From Chromobacterium haemolyticum (lineage in GTDB: Bacteria; Pseudomonadota; Gammaproteobacteria; Burkholderiales; Chromobacteriaceae): DNA of 64,000 bases. The position numbers and the translations under genes are program-made. Below the pieces are notes generated by a model that had not been told where the DNA came from, ran no database searches, and worked only from the letters and a program-made list of their open reading frames with translations. The DNA is taken from NCBI RefSeq assembly GCF_002081825.1, contig NZ_MUKU01000017.1, forward strand, positions 1 through 64,000, given 5' to 3'. Below are positions 26,046 through 33,635 of this stretch, piece after piece. Numbering within the stretch: the first letter of the stretch is position 1; each line of letters starts with the position of its first letter.

Positions 26046-26471
26046 ATGCTGGTACGCCTGACTTACTGCAGCCGCGCGCACAAATCCATAGACAGCGATC
26101 TGGTGGACGACATCATGATCGCCGCGCGCAAATACAATCCGGCCCAGGGCATCACCGGAGTGCTGTGCTACAGCAAGGACGTATTCGTTCAATCGCTGGA
26201 GGGCGGCCGCGCCGAGGTCAACCTGCTGTACCAGAAACTGGCCCACGACCCGCGCCATCAATGTCTGACGCTGCTGGAATACCAGGAAGTGGAGCAACGC
26301 CGCTTCGCCAACTGGAGCATGGCGGAGGTGATGATGGAAAAACTCAACACCTCGCTGCTGCTGCGCTATTCCGCCCAGGCTCGGCTGGACCCGTTCAACC
26401 TGCCCGGCGCCAGCACCGCCTTATTGCTGGAGGCGCTGGCCGAAGCCGGCAGCACCCAGATCCGCCACTGA
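26046..26471 (+). CDS. Single-domain BLUF blue-light photoreceptor
   Basis: A 141-residue BLUF protein with the key photochemical residues Tyr7 (LTYCSRA), Asn31 (KYNPAQGITGVL) and Gln49 (FVQSLEGG), plus the NWSM segment carrying the semi-conserved Trp/Met. BLUF domains bind FAD and sense blue light by hydrogen-bond rearrangement round Tyr and Gln. With no output domain, only ~45 C-terminal residues after the core, it should signal by protein contact like PixD. It starts 19 bases after the folE terminator, with AAGGGG before the ATG. Its stop TGA abuts the end of a MITE-like element. Confidence 0.92.
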   Translation: MLVRLTYCSRAHKSIDSDLVDDIMIAARKYNPAQGITGVLCYSKDVFVQSLEGGRAEVNLLYQKLAHDPRHQCLTLLEYQEVEQRRFANWSMAEVMMEKLNTSLLLRYSAQARLDPFNLPGASTALLLEALAEAGSTQIRH

Positions 26472-26836
26472 GAACCTGTTCACGATCTTTTGTCTGTGCT
26501 TTGAAACACGGTTTGCTGCACAGGAGGCCGCGTATCCGACGCGCCCCGGGTCCCGTCAAGCCTGCCGTCGGGTGGCAGGTCCGAGGTCTTAAGCGGCTGC
26601 CTGTTCGAGCAGCGCGACGGTAGCGCGCTGCGAGTTCAGCCGCGCCTCGGACTTGACGGGAACCGGCGGGAAGCCGCAGGCCAGGCTTGCAGGGTGGCCT
26701 TTAGGGGTGGAGGGGATATTTGGCCAAGCAAATATCTCCTCCCTGCACGCCGGGCAGCCCCGGCAATGAAAATCATCATCCGCGCAGCGGATTCCATGTC
26801 TTGGAGCCATCACTCGGAAAGATCGTGAACAGGCTC
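26472..26836. mobile_element. 365-bp MITE-like element with ~19-bp inverted ends
   Basis: Ends GAACCTGTTCACGATCTTT and, in reverse, GAGCCTGTTCACGATCTTT differ at one base. No transposase is present. Internal inverted pairs (TCCCGTCAAG 26551-26560 with CTTGACGGGA 26652-26661, and others) would fold it. Flanks TGA and TAA fit a TNA-type target, as used by some IS5-family elements, with one change. Confidence 0.65.
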
Positions 26837-26867
26837 TAAGCAGCGGTTTACGCTCTGCTCCGCTTCT

Positions 26868-28085
26868 CTAAGCCGCGCCCGCCGCCTGCGCGCGCAAGCC
26901 GGCGCTCGACTCCTGCAACACATAGGCGACGGCGATGCACAGCAGCGACAAGCCGGCGAGCGCCAGCCAGAATTGGCCGGCATGGCCGTAATCCGCCATC
27001 CAGCGGTAAACCGCGACGCCCATGCCCCCGCCCAGCGACTCCCCAAGCGCGGTGCTGATGGACAGCACGCTGTAAGCTACCGCCCGGCTTTCCTGGCCGA
27101 TCAAGGACAGCAGCAACACGTCCATGCTGGGCGCGAACATCATCTCGGCGAAGGTGAACACCAGCACGAAAGCCAGCGCGCCGATATAGCCCGGGAGAAT
27201 GAAGGGCATGATGAAGGCCAACGCGAAGGTGGCGTAGGAGGAACGGACAATGCCCAGCGGCTTGCCGCCGCTCCAGCGGTGGGCCAGATGGGTGACCAAG
27301 AGCTGAAGCGCGATCACCAGCAAGGCGTTCAAGGTGTACAGCCAGCCAAGCTTGCCCGGCTGGGCCAGCGTTTCCGAGACATAGAGCGCGAGCACATTGA
27401 ACAACTGGCCGTACAGCAGCCAGCAAAAGAAATTGATCAGCAGAAAGGGAGGGATGCCGGGCACATAGAGCAACTTCCAATAGGCTAGAAACGACGGCGC
27501 GCCGCCGCCAGGGCGTTTCATGCCCAGCCTGCCGAAGTTCAGGAAGGTCACCACCCCGGCCACGCAGTAGGAGACGGCGATGCCGATCAACACCAGCTGG
27601 TACTGCCCCTTGGCCGCCAGGTACAGGGCCAGCGGCGCCGCCGCCGCCGCCGCGATATTAATGCCGATATAGGTGATGGAGAACAGCTTGGCGCGGTTCT
27701 CCATCATATCGCTGGTCGCCGCGGCCAGTTGCTTGCTCGCCAGCGCGTTGATGGAAATGCCGGTGCCGGACAGGGCCAGCGCACAGGCGGTCAAATACAC
27801 GTCCTTGGCCGAATACAGCAACATGAAACCGGCCGCGGCCATGACGCAGCCAATCAAGACGGACTTCGTCGCCGCCATCCGGTCCAGCCAGGGCGCCAGC
27901 GGTATCTTCGCCGCCTTGGTCGTCAAGGTGAACAGGATGACCAGCATGGCGATCTGTTCCGCGCGGAACCCGGCCTTGTTGAGCGTGACCACCAGGGTGG
28001 AGACCAGGCCGTAGTAGCCCAGATAGGTCATGATGTAATGCGCGGTGATGTACAACACGCTGCGCCGGACCGGATGTGAGTTCAT
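26868..28085 (-). CDS. MFS transporter, likely exporter of the hydrazine cluster
   Basis: A 405-residue hydrophobic protein with about 12 predicted membrane segments and an MFS-like loop after the second helix (PLAPWLDRMAATKSV). It is the last gene of the minus-strand hydrazine cluster, separated from the ATP-grasp gene by a 112-bp MITE. The likely role is export of the cluster product or self-resistance; uptake cannot be excluded. MdtH-like drug-efflux relatives are the nearest match from memory. The C-terminus is a short Ala-rich tail. A 365-bp MITE-like element lies 31 bases beyond the stop. Confidence 0.8.
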   Translation of the reverse strand: MNSHPVRRSVLYITAHYIMTYLGYYGLVSTLVVTLNKAGFRAEQIAMLVILFTLTTKAAKIPLAPWLDRMAATKSVLIGCVMAAAGFMLLYSAKDVYLTACALALSGTGISINALASKQLAAATSDMMENRAKLFSITYIGINIAAAAAAPLALYLAAKGQYQLVLIGIAVSYCVAGVVTFLNFGRLGMKRPGGGAPSFLAYWKLLYVPGIPPFLLINFFCWLLYGQLFNVLALYVSETLAQPGKLGWLYTLNALLVIALQLLVTHLAHRWSGGKPLGIVRSSYATFALAFIMPFILPGYIGALAFVLVFTFAEMMFAPSMDVLLLSLIGQESRAVAYSVLSISTALGESLGGGMGVAVYRWMADYGHAGQFWLALAGLSLLCIAVAYVLQESSAGLRAQAAGAA

Positions 28086-28100
28086 GCTTGCCTGTCTTTA

Positions 28101-28212
28101 GACCCGCTAACAAAACCCCTGATCCTGCGTTGCGCCTCCTTGTCGTACGACTTGTACTGCCTGCGTCGGCGCGCCTTGGCTCAGGTTCTCTGCGAGGTGT
28201 TGTTAGCGGCTC
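28101..28212 (+). mobile_element. 112-bp MITE-like repeat, copy A
   Basis: Bounded by GACCCGCTAACAAAAC and, in reverse, GAGCCGCTAACAACAC. It is the same length as copy B (30495-30606) and in opposite orientation, with 4 differences in 112 by my count. TTA lies on both sides (28098-28100 and 28213-28215), a plausible target duplication. Confidence 0.78.
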
Positions 28213-28238
28213 TTATTCGAGTTGATCCAAGAAACGGT

Positions 28239-29456
28239 TCAAAGTCCGCCCTGCTCCACGCTAAGCGGCGCCCATTCCACCCGCACCGCGTCGCGCGCGG
28301 CCTCCGCGTTGGTGACGGCTTGCTCTATCGTGTCGCCCACGCACAGCGCGTAGCCCTGGCGGGAGTTGGACGATGTAAGCGTCTCGCAGCGCAGGCCGGC
28401 GTGCAGCTGACACTCCACCCGGACCACGCCCTGGGCGCTTTTCGCCTGCTCAATGCCGCTCACGCTCAGAATGCGGGCGTTCTCGTAGGAGAAGAAACGG
28501 ATGGCGGCGGCCTTGGCCGCGGGCTTGCGCGCTGGCCGCGGCAGATCGGTGAGCGCCGCCATGGTTTCGCCGGTGAGATTGACGCCGCTGACCAGCTCGC
28601 ACATTTCCCAGATTTGATCGCCGCCTATCCGGGTTTGCGATTCTATGATCCTGGGCCCGGACGGCGTCAGGCGGATCTCGGTGTGTGCGGGCCCGGTTTT
28701 CTGGCCGATGACGTCCAGAAAACGGCTGACCAAGGTCTTGACCCCCGCCTGCTGTGCCTCGTCCAGCCGCGCCGGCACCTGGTGGCCCAGCTCGATGAAG
28801 CGCGGCAGCGCCGTGACTTCCTTCTCGGTGATCATCGCGATCTCATGCCGGCCGTTGATGGACAGCGACTCCACGCTGTACTCCGGGCCGTGTAAAAACT
28901 CCTCGGCCAGAACCGGCCCGTCCATCACCGCGCGGGAGCCGTTCCAGCGTTCCTCCAGATGCGCGTCCTCATCCACGAAGAACACGCCCTCGCTCAGGCC
29001 GCCGGCAAACGGCTTCAGCACCATCGCCTCGCCATTGAGCGAGTGGAAAAAGCTTCTCGCGTCGTCCAGGTTTTGACATACCTGGTATCGCACCGGGCTC
29101 AGGCCGTGGCGGCCCAGCAGCTCGCGCATCTTGATTTTGTCGCGCGTGTTCAGCACCGCTTCCAGATTGTCTCCGGCGACGCCGAGCTCGATCGCGCATT
29201 GCGACGCCGGATGCAGGCCGTATTCGGTGAAGGACACCACCGCGTCGAACGGGTCCTTGGCGTGCCAGGCGCGCGCCAGCAGCAACACCTCTTCCATGTC
29301 TTCGTAATCCATCACCGCGTAACGGGCGGCCGCGCTGTACTGCCGCTCATTGACGCGCTCCGGGATCTGCATCATCGAATAGCGGGCGCCCAATTGCTCC
29401 AGCCTATCCAGCGTGTGGTTCAATCCCCCGACAACCAATACATGCGCTTGCTTCAT
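28239..29456 (-). CDS. ATP-grasp carboxylate-amine ligase
   Basis: A 405-residue ATP-grasp protein. The N-terminal domain (HVLVVGGLN) is followed by the ATP-grasp entry region TRDKIKMRELLGRHG. The ATP-binding Lys and loop are in AMVLKPFAGGLSEGV, and Mg/ATP ligands in HTEIRLTPSGPRIIESQTRIGGDQI. The family resembles BacD-type L-amino-acid ligases that join a carboxylate to an amine through an acyl-phosphate. In this cluster it could couple a hydrazino acid or amino acid to a second building block. It lies 46 bases downstream of the JmjC gene, and the pair is bracketed by inverted MITE copies. Substrates are unknown. Confidence 0.85.
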   Translation of the reverse strand: MKQAHVLVVGGLNHTLDRLEQLGARYSMMQIPERVNERQYSAAARYAVMDYEDMEEVLLLARAWHAKDPFDAVVSFTEYGLHPASQCAIELGVAGDNLEAVLNTRDKIKMRELLGRHGLSPVRYQVCQNLDDARSFFHSLNGEAMVLKPFAGGLSEGVFFVDEDAHLEERWNGSRAVMDGPVLAEEFLHGPEYSVESLSINGRHEIAMITEKEVTALPRFIELGHQVPARLDEAQQAGVKTLVSRFLDVIGQKTGPAHTEIRLTPSGPRIIESQTRIGGDQIWEMCELVSGVNLTGETMAALTDLPRPARKPAAKAAAIRFFSYENARILSVSGIEQAKSAQGVVRVECQLHAGLRCETLTSSNSRQGYALCVGDTIEQAVTNAEAARDAVRVEWAPLSVEQGGL

Positions 29457-29502
29457 TTATTCTCTCCTGATGGGTGTCCCAAACCGCGGGACGAAAGCCG
29501 GA

Positions 29503-30474
29503 TCATGGACGCAGTTTCGACAAATCGATGCCCATGCGCTTGGCCCAGACCCGGTTGCGCATCATCACCACATTGAACAGTTCGGGATGGGTGAGCTTGA
29601 CCTCTTCCGGATTGAGGGCGAGCGCCAGCAGCTCCGCCATCCGTTGCCGGATGTGGGTTTGCAGATTGGCCTGGTCCAGGCACTTCCGACCCAGGCCGAT
29701 GGAATTGCTCAGCAATTTGATGCGGTGGAACCACAGCGCCGGCAGATAGAGCACGTCGCCGGGCGTCAGCGTGCATTGCATCAACTGGGCGGCGGGATCG
29801 TCGGCCAGCGCTTGCAGATCGGCGTCCCCCGTCTCCGTTTCCCGCAACATCCCCTGCGGCCCCATGACGGTCCAGTGCTTTTCCCCCACCAGCTGCACAT
29901 GCATGACGTCTATGGTGTAGGAGTCCTGATGCAGCCGGGTGACGCCGCCGCGCTGGCCCAGCCAGAGCTGGTGATTGGTGGAGATCACCTCGCCGTACAG
30001 ATCGCGGCGGAAATCGTATTGGGCGATGTCCAGTTCCGGCATGTCCTCGGCCAGTTCGGGGCAGGAGGCCTGGTAATACCATTCCTGCAGATAGATGGGC
30101 GTCGTCTCCGGCCCCTCGTTGCGCATCAGCATGTCGACGAACTCGGCGAAGCTGGCCTGGGCGGAACGCTGGCTGCTATAGCTGTTGACCACCACCGGCG
30201 TTGCGCCGCAGCGCCGGGCCAGATGCTCGAAACTCCAATGGCGCACCGCCGGCCAGTCGGCGGCGTAGCCTTCCAGAATCACCGGCCGCTGCTGGTGGCG
30301 GTATTCGCGGTCGAACACCTCCTTGCTCAGACCCCGGCGGCGCTCGATGCCCGGCGCCCGGCGCAAGGCCTCAGCGACGGGGCCGTCGGAGAAAGCGTTT
30401 TCAACGATCTGCAAGCTGGCGACATCGCGCCGCTTCAGGATATTCGCTTCGATCAGAACGGGAGCGTTTTGCAT
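29503..30474 (-). CDS. JmjC/cupin-8 Fe(II)/2OG oxygenase
   Basis: A 323-residue protein with the JmjC-type facial triad in TRLHQDSYTIDVMHVQLVG (HxD) and LYLPALWFHRIK (distal His), and the common N-terminal RPVILEGYAADWPAV segment. ATG 30474 was chosen because GGAGGAATCC sits directly upstream; a longer in-frame version would begin inside the neighbouring MITE and is rejected. Such enzymes hydroxylate amino acid side chains, free or in peptides. With the ATP-grasp partner this may make or tailor an amino acid later linked by an amide or hydrazide bond. The substrate is not readable. Confidence 0.84.
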   Translation of the reverse strand: MQNAPVLIEANILKRRDVASLQIVENAFSDGPVAEALRRAPGIERRRGLSKEVFDREYRHQQRPVILEGYAADWPAVRHWSFEHLARRCGATPVVVNSYSSQRSAQASFAEFVDMLMRNEGPETTPIYLQEWYYQASCPELAEDMPELDIAQYDFRRDLYGEVISTNHQLWLGQRGGVTRLHQDSYTIDVMHVQLVGEKHWTVMGPQGMLRETETGDADLQALADDPAAQLMQCTLTPGDVLYLPALWFHRIKLLSNSIGLGRKCLDQANLQTHIRQRMAELLALALNPEEVKLTHPELFNVVMMRNRVWAKRMGIDLSKLRP

Positions 30475-30494
30475 GGATTCCTCCAATAGACTTA

Positions 30495-30606
30495 GAGCCG
30501 CTAACAAAACCTCGCAGAGAACCTGAGCCAAGGCGCGCCGACGCGGGCAGTACAAGTCGTACGACAAGGAGGCGCAACGCGGGATCAGGGGTTTTGTTAG
30601 TGGGTC
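30495..30606 (-). mobile_element. 112-bp MITE-like repeat, copy B
   Basis: Inverted relative to copy A (28101-28212) and nearly identical. Flanked by TTA at 30492-30494 and 30607-30609; the second TTA is also the TAA stop codon of the hydrolase gene read on the minus strand. It carries no coding capacity of its own. Confidence 0.78.
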
Positions 30607-31350
30607 TTATTGGCGGGCGCGCGCCCGCAGAATGGTGTCCCTTATCGTCGTCAGCACTTGCGGCCGCAAAGCGTCCTGATGCGGCAGCCAGCGATGGATG
30701 AAATGCTCGCAGTCGTCCAGCCAGACAATATGCTTGCTGCGGGCGTTCATGGCCGCGACCAGATAGCCGTCCAGCGTCTCGGCGGGCACCACCGCGTCCT
30801 TGCCGGCGCCTATGATCAGCAAATCGCCGCTGAATTCGCGCAGGCCGGCATAGGCCGGGGAGTCCGGATAGGGGCCGGGACGGGCCAGGCCGCCGTCGAA
30901 ACGGGATTCGGCGGCGTCGGCCGGATAGCTTGCCGGGCAGAACAGCACCAGGCAGGCGGGCTTCAGCACCGGCGCGACCCAGGCGGCGAGATGGCCGCCC
31001 ATGCTGGTGCCGATCAGGGTCAACGGCTCGCGCTTGTCCAGATGTTCGGCGGCGGCCAGCGTTTCCTCGTAACGACGCCGCAGGCAGGCCTCTTCCAGCG
31101 CCCCGCTGCTGTCGCCGTTGCCGGAAAATTCAAAGCACACCGAGCCCAGTCCGTGCCCGGCCAGGTGGTCCAACACATAGCGTATGGTGTGCCGGTTCGC
31201 GGTCTGGCCCAGCCCGTGCAGGGTGAGGATGCTGCTTGCCGCGCCGGCGTCCGGCTGCACGCGGGTGGCGGCCAGCCATTGCTCGCCGGCGCTAAAGACA
31301 AAGTCTTCCGTTTTCATCGGCGGGCTCACGGACATGTCGGGGGCGTCCAT
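30607..31350 (-). CDS. Alpha/beta hydrolase of the hydrazine cluster
   Basis: A 247-residue protein with oxyanion-loop region LTLHGLGQTANR, nucleophile elbow IGTSMGGHLAAW, acid in GAGKDAVVPAE and His in DDCEHFIHRW. There is no signal peptide. It starts 20 bases after the GNAT stop; in-frame sequence further upstream overlaps GNAT and is rejected, and later ATGs at 31335 and 31317 are possible starts. In the cluster it could act as a thioesterase, or release or deprotect an acyl intermediate. Its stop codon coincides with the target repeat of MITE copy B. Confidence 0.75.
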   Translation of the reverse strand: MDAPDMSVSPPMKTEDFVFSAGEQWLAATRVQPDAGAASSILTLHGLGQTANRHTIRYVLDHLAGHGLGSVCFEFSGNGDSSGALEEACLRRRYEETLAAAEHLDKREPLTLIGTSMGGHLAAWVAPVLKPACLVLFCPASYPADAAESRFDGGLARPGPYPDSPAYAGLREFSGDLLIIGAGKDAVVPAETLDGYLVAAMNARSKHIVWLDDCEHFIHRWLPHQDALRPQVLTTIRDTILRARARQ

Positions 31351-31370
31351 CTTGATGCCGGCCCGGCCGC

Positions 31371-31976
31371 TCAACGGCTTGCCGCGGCGGCCAGCGTCGG
31401 GAAGCGTTCGGCGCGGACCCGCTCCCATTCCTGGCGCAGCACGCTGTAATAGATCACATCGCGGCGACGGCCGCCGGGCATGAAGTTGAAGCTGCGCAGC
31501 ACGCCTTCCTCCGTCGCGCCGATGCCGGCCAGGCCCGCGCGCGCGCCGGCGTTCAACACGTCGGTCTTGAACTCCACGCGCTCGCATTCCAGCGCTTCAA
31601 ACGCGTGCTTGAGCAGTTCGAACTTGACCGCGCGGTTGATGCCGGTGCGCCGCGCGTCCCGGCACAGCCAGGACCAGCCTATCTCCAGGCGGCGCTCGCC
31701 CTCGGCGAGATTGCCGTAAGCGGTGCTGCCGACGATGCGGTCCGTTTGGCGGTCGATGATGGCGAACACGATGCGGCTGCCGTTAAGGGTGTCCTGTATC
31801 GCCTGCTCGAGGAAGCGGCCCAGATCGTCCGGCGTCTGGATGCGAGCGACGAAATACTCCCAAATGGCGGGCTCGAACACGATGCGCTCAAACGCCGCGT
31901 AATCGCCGATCTGAATCCGGCGCAAACGCACGCGTTCGTTTTCCAGGGTGAGGTCCTTCAAATTACGCCAAGTCAT
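31371..31976 (-). CDS. GNAT-family N-acetyl/acyltransferase
   Basis: A 201-residue protein of the RimJ/RimL type: an N-terminal LENERVRLRRIQIGDYAAF, motif A region LEIGWSWLCRDARRTGINR (the acyl-CoA pyrophosphate loop), and CERVEFKTDVLNAGARAGL. It lies 36 bases downstream of the adenylating ligase. In the triacsin pathway, as I recall it, a GNAT acylates hydrazinoacetate on nitrogen; the same step, or self-protection of a toxic hydrazine, is a reasonable hypothesis here. The acyl donor is unknown. Confidence 0.78.
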   Translation of the reverse strand: MTWRNLKDLTLENERVRLRRIQIGDYAAFERIVFEPAIWEYFVARIQTPDDLGRFLEQAIQDTLNGSRIVFAIIDRQTDRIVGSTAYGNLAEGERRLEIGWSWLCRDARRTGINRAVKFELLKHAFEALECERVEFKTDVLNAGARAGLAGIGATEEGVLRSFNFMPGGRRRDVIYYSVLRQEWERVRAERFPTLAAAASR

Positions 31977-32012
31977 TTATCGCTCCTTGCATAGGTTTAA
32001 GCGGGCCGTGTA

Positions 32013-33635
32013 TCAGAAAGAGGGCTGCGGCGCCCGGCCATCCCGCACATACGCCGCGTCCGCCGAAAACGCTTCCGGCGTCCGCGCGTGGCGCGCATAG
32101 ATGTCGTCCAGCTGCGCCATGTAACGCTGATGAATCATTTTGCGCTTGGGCTTGAATTGAGAAGTCAGCAGGCCGTTCTCGATGGAAAACGGCTCGTCGA
32201 CAATGAGCGCCGCCAGGATGCGCGCCTCCTGGAACGCTTCCTCGTTCAGCGCCCGGATATGCCGGCGCAAGGCCTCGGCGTCCGCCCCGGCCAGCGCCGG
32301 GGACAGGATGGCCGTAATAAAGGGCTTGCCGGTGCCGTACAGCACGCATTCGTGCACGTCCGGATGCCGGCGCAAGCCCTCCTCCATCGGCCTCGCCAGC
32401 ACGTTGCGGCCGCTGGCCATGGTCAAGACGTCGTCCACGCGGCCGTGGATGTACAGGAAACCGTCCTCGTCCACATGGCCCAAGTCCCAAGTCTTGACCT
32501 CGGCGCTGGGCAGGAAGCTTTTTTCGCTGACGCCGGGATCGCACCAGGTATAGCGGCAGTTGACCGGATGACGGCTGGCCACGATCAAGACGCCGTCCTG
32601 GTCGAAACGGATGGATTTGTTCGGCAGCACCTTGCCCACGCTGCCCAGGCGGAAGGCGCCGGGGTGGTTCTTGGCGACGATGCAGGCCTCGTTGCTGCCG
32701 TATCCCTCGTACAAGGGCACGCCGGCATGGTTGAAAAATTCGAGCACCGTCCGGCTGGCCGGGGCGGAGCCGGTCCACAGATAACGGACGCGCCCGCCGA
32801 GCGCGTCCTGGATCTGCGCGCCGCGGGAGGCCGGATCACCGTCCCCGTGCCGCTGCGACAGGCTGGCGCGCAAGGCTTCGTAAAAGCCCGGCACGCCCAT
32901 GACGACGGTGGGCTGGCAGGCCTTGGCCATGTCCAGCGCCTGATCCAGATCGGAAAGCGTGAGGTCGTGTCCAAACGCCAGCGCCGAATAGATCCAGTAG
33001 CGCTGCTGCAGCAAGGCCAGCCGCAGGAACACCAGCAGATTGTCGCCGTCCCCATGCCCGAACATCGCCTGCACTTCATTGATGGAACTGTTGACGCTGG
33101 CGACGGTGGCTTCCAGACCCTTGGGCGCGCCGGTGCTGCCCGAGGTGAACTTGATCGCCAGCACGTCGGCCGGGTCGTAGCCGGCGTGCAAGGGCCGCTC
33201 CGTCGCGTCCGCCTCGGCGTGTTCGGCCCAGGCATACACTTCGGCGATGTCGAAAACCGCGCCCGAGCGGTCCACGCCCTCGGCGAACAAAGCTTTCAAG
33301 CCGTAGAGGTCCACGATGCGCGCCGGCTCGAAGCGCCCGGCCTCGAAGCCCGCGGTCACCGCCCCCAGTTTCAGGACGGCCAGATCCAGCAGCACGAATT
33401 CGATCCGGTTGCGGGACAAAACGCCCACCCGGTCGCGCGGGCGCAAGCCCAGCGCTTGCAAGCGCCGGGCCACGCGCGCCGCCTTGCGGTCCAGCTCGGC
33501 CAGCGTCCAGGCGCGCACCGCGCCGTCTTGCGGGAAGCGGATGACATGTCGCTCGTCATCGCATCCGCGCAGCGCGATGGCGTTGACCAGATCGACGTCC
33601 GGGCCGCGCGGCGCTTGAGACATCATCTCACTCAT
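32013..33635 (-). CDS. AMP-forming acyl/amino acid ligase (ANL superfamily)
   Basis: A 540-residue adenylate-forming enzyme. The P-loop is IKFTSGSTGAPKGLE, the A5 region YEGYGSNEAC, the hinge GFLYIHGRVDDVLTMASG and the catalytic Lys near the C-terminus lies in SQFKPKRKM. ATG 33635 overlaps the cupin-MetRS stop (ATGA), so the two are coupled. It should activate a carboxylic acid, plausibly a hydrazino acid or its acylated form, for transfer to CoA, a carrier or an amine. No carrier protein is encoded in the cluster, so CoA or direct amide formation is more likely than in the triacsin route, where a partner ACP is used. Confidence 0.84.
   Translation of the reverse strand: MSEMMSQAPRGPDVDLVNAIALRGCDDERHVIRFPQDGAVRAWTLAELDRKAARVARRLQALGLRPRDRVGVLSRNRIEFVLLDLAVLKLGAVTAGFEAGRFEPARIVDLYGLKALFAEGVDRSGAVFDIAEVYAWAEHAEADATERPLHAGYDPADVLAIKFTSGSTGAPKGLEATVASVNSSINEVQAMFGHGDGDNLLVFLRLALLQQRYWIYSALAFGHDLTLSDLDQALDMAKACQPTVVMGVPGFYEALRASLSQRHGDGDPASRGAQIQDALGGRVRYLWTGSAPASRTVLEFFNHAGVPLYEGYGSNEACIVAKNHPGAFRLGSVGKVLPNKSIRFDQDGVLIVASRHPVNCRYTWCDPGVSEKSFLPSAEVKTWDLGHVDEDGFLYIHGRVDDVLTMASGRNVLARPMEEGLRRHPDVHECVLYGTGKPFITAILSPALAGADAEALRRHIRALNEEAFQEARILAALIVDEPFSIENGLLTSQFKPKRKMIHQRYMAQLDDIYARHARTPEAFSADAAYVRDGRAPQPSF

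Noticed and set aside
30475-30567. Extended N-terminus of the JmjC protein
   Set aside because: The extra residues are encoded by the MITE, also appear in translation of copy A, and a strong ribosome site lies directly before ATG 30474.
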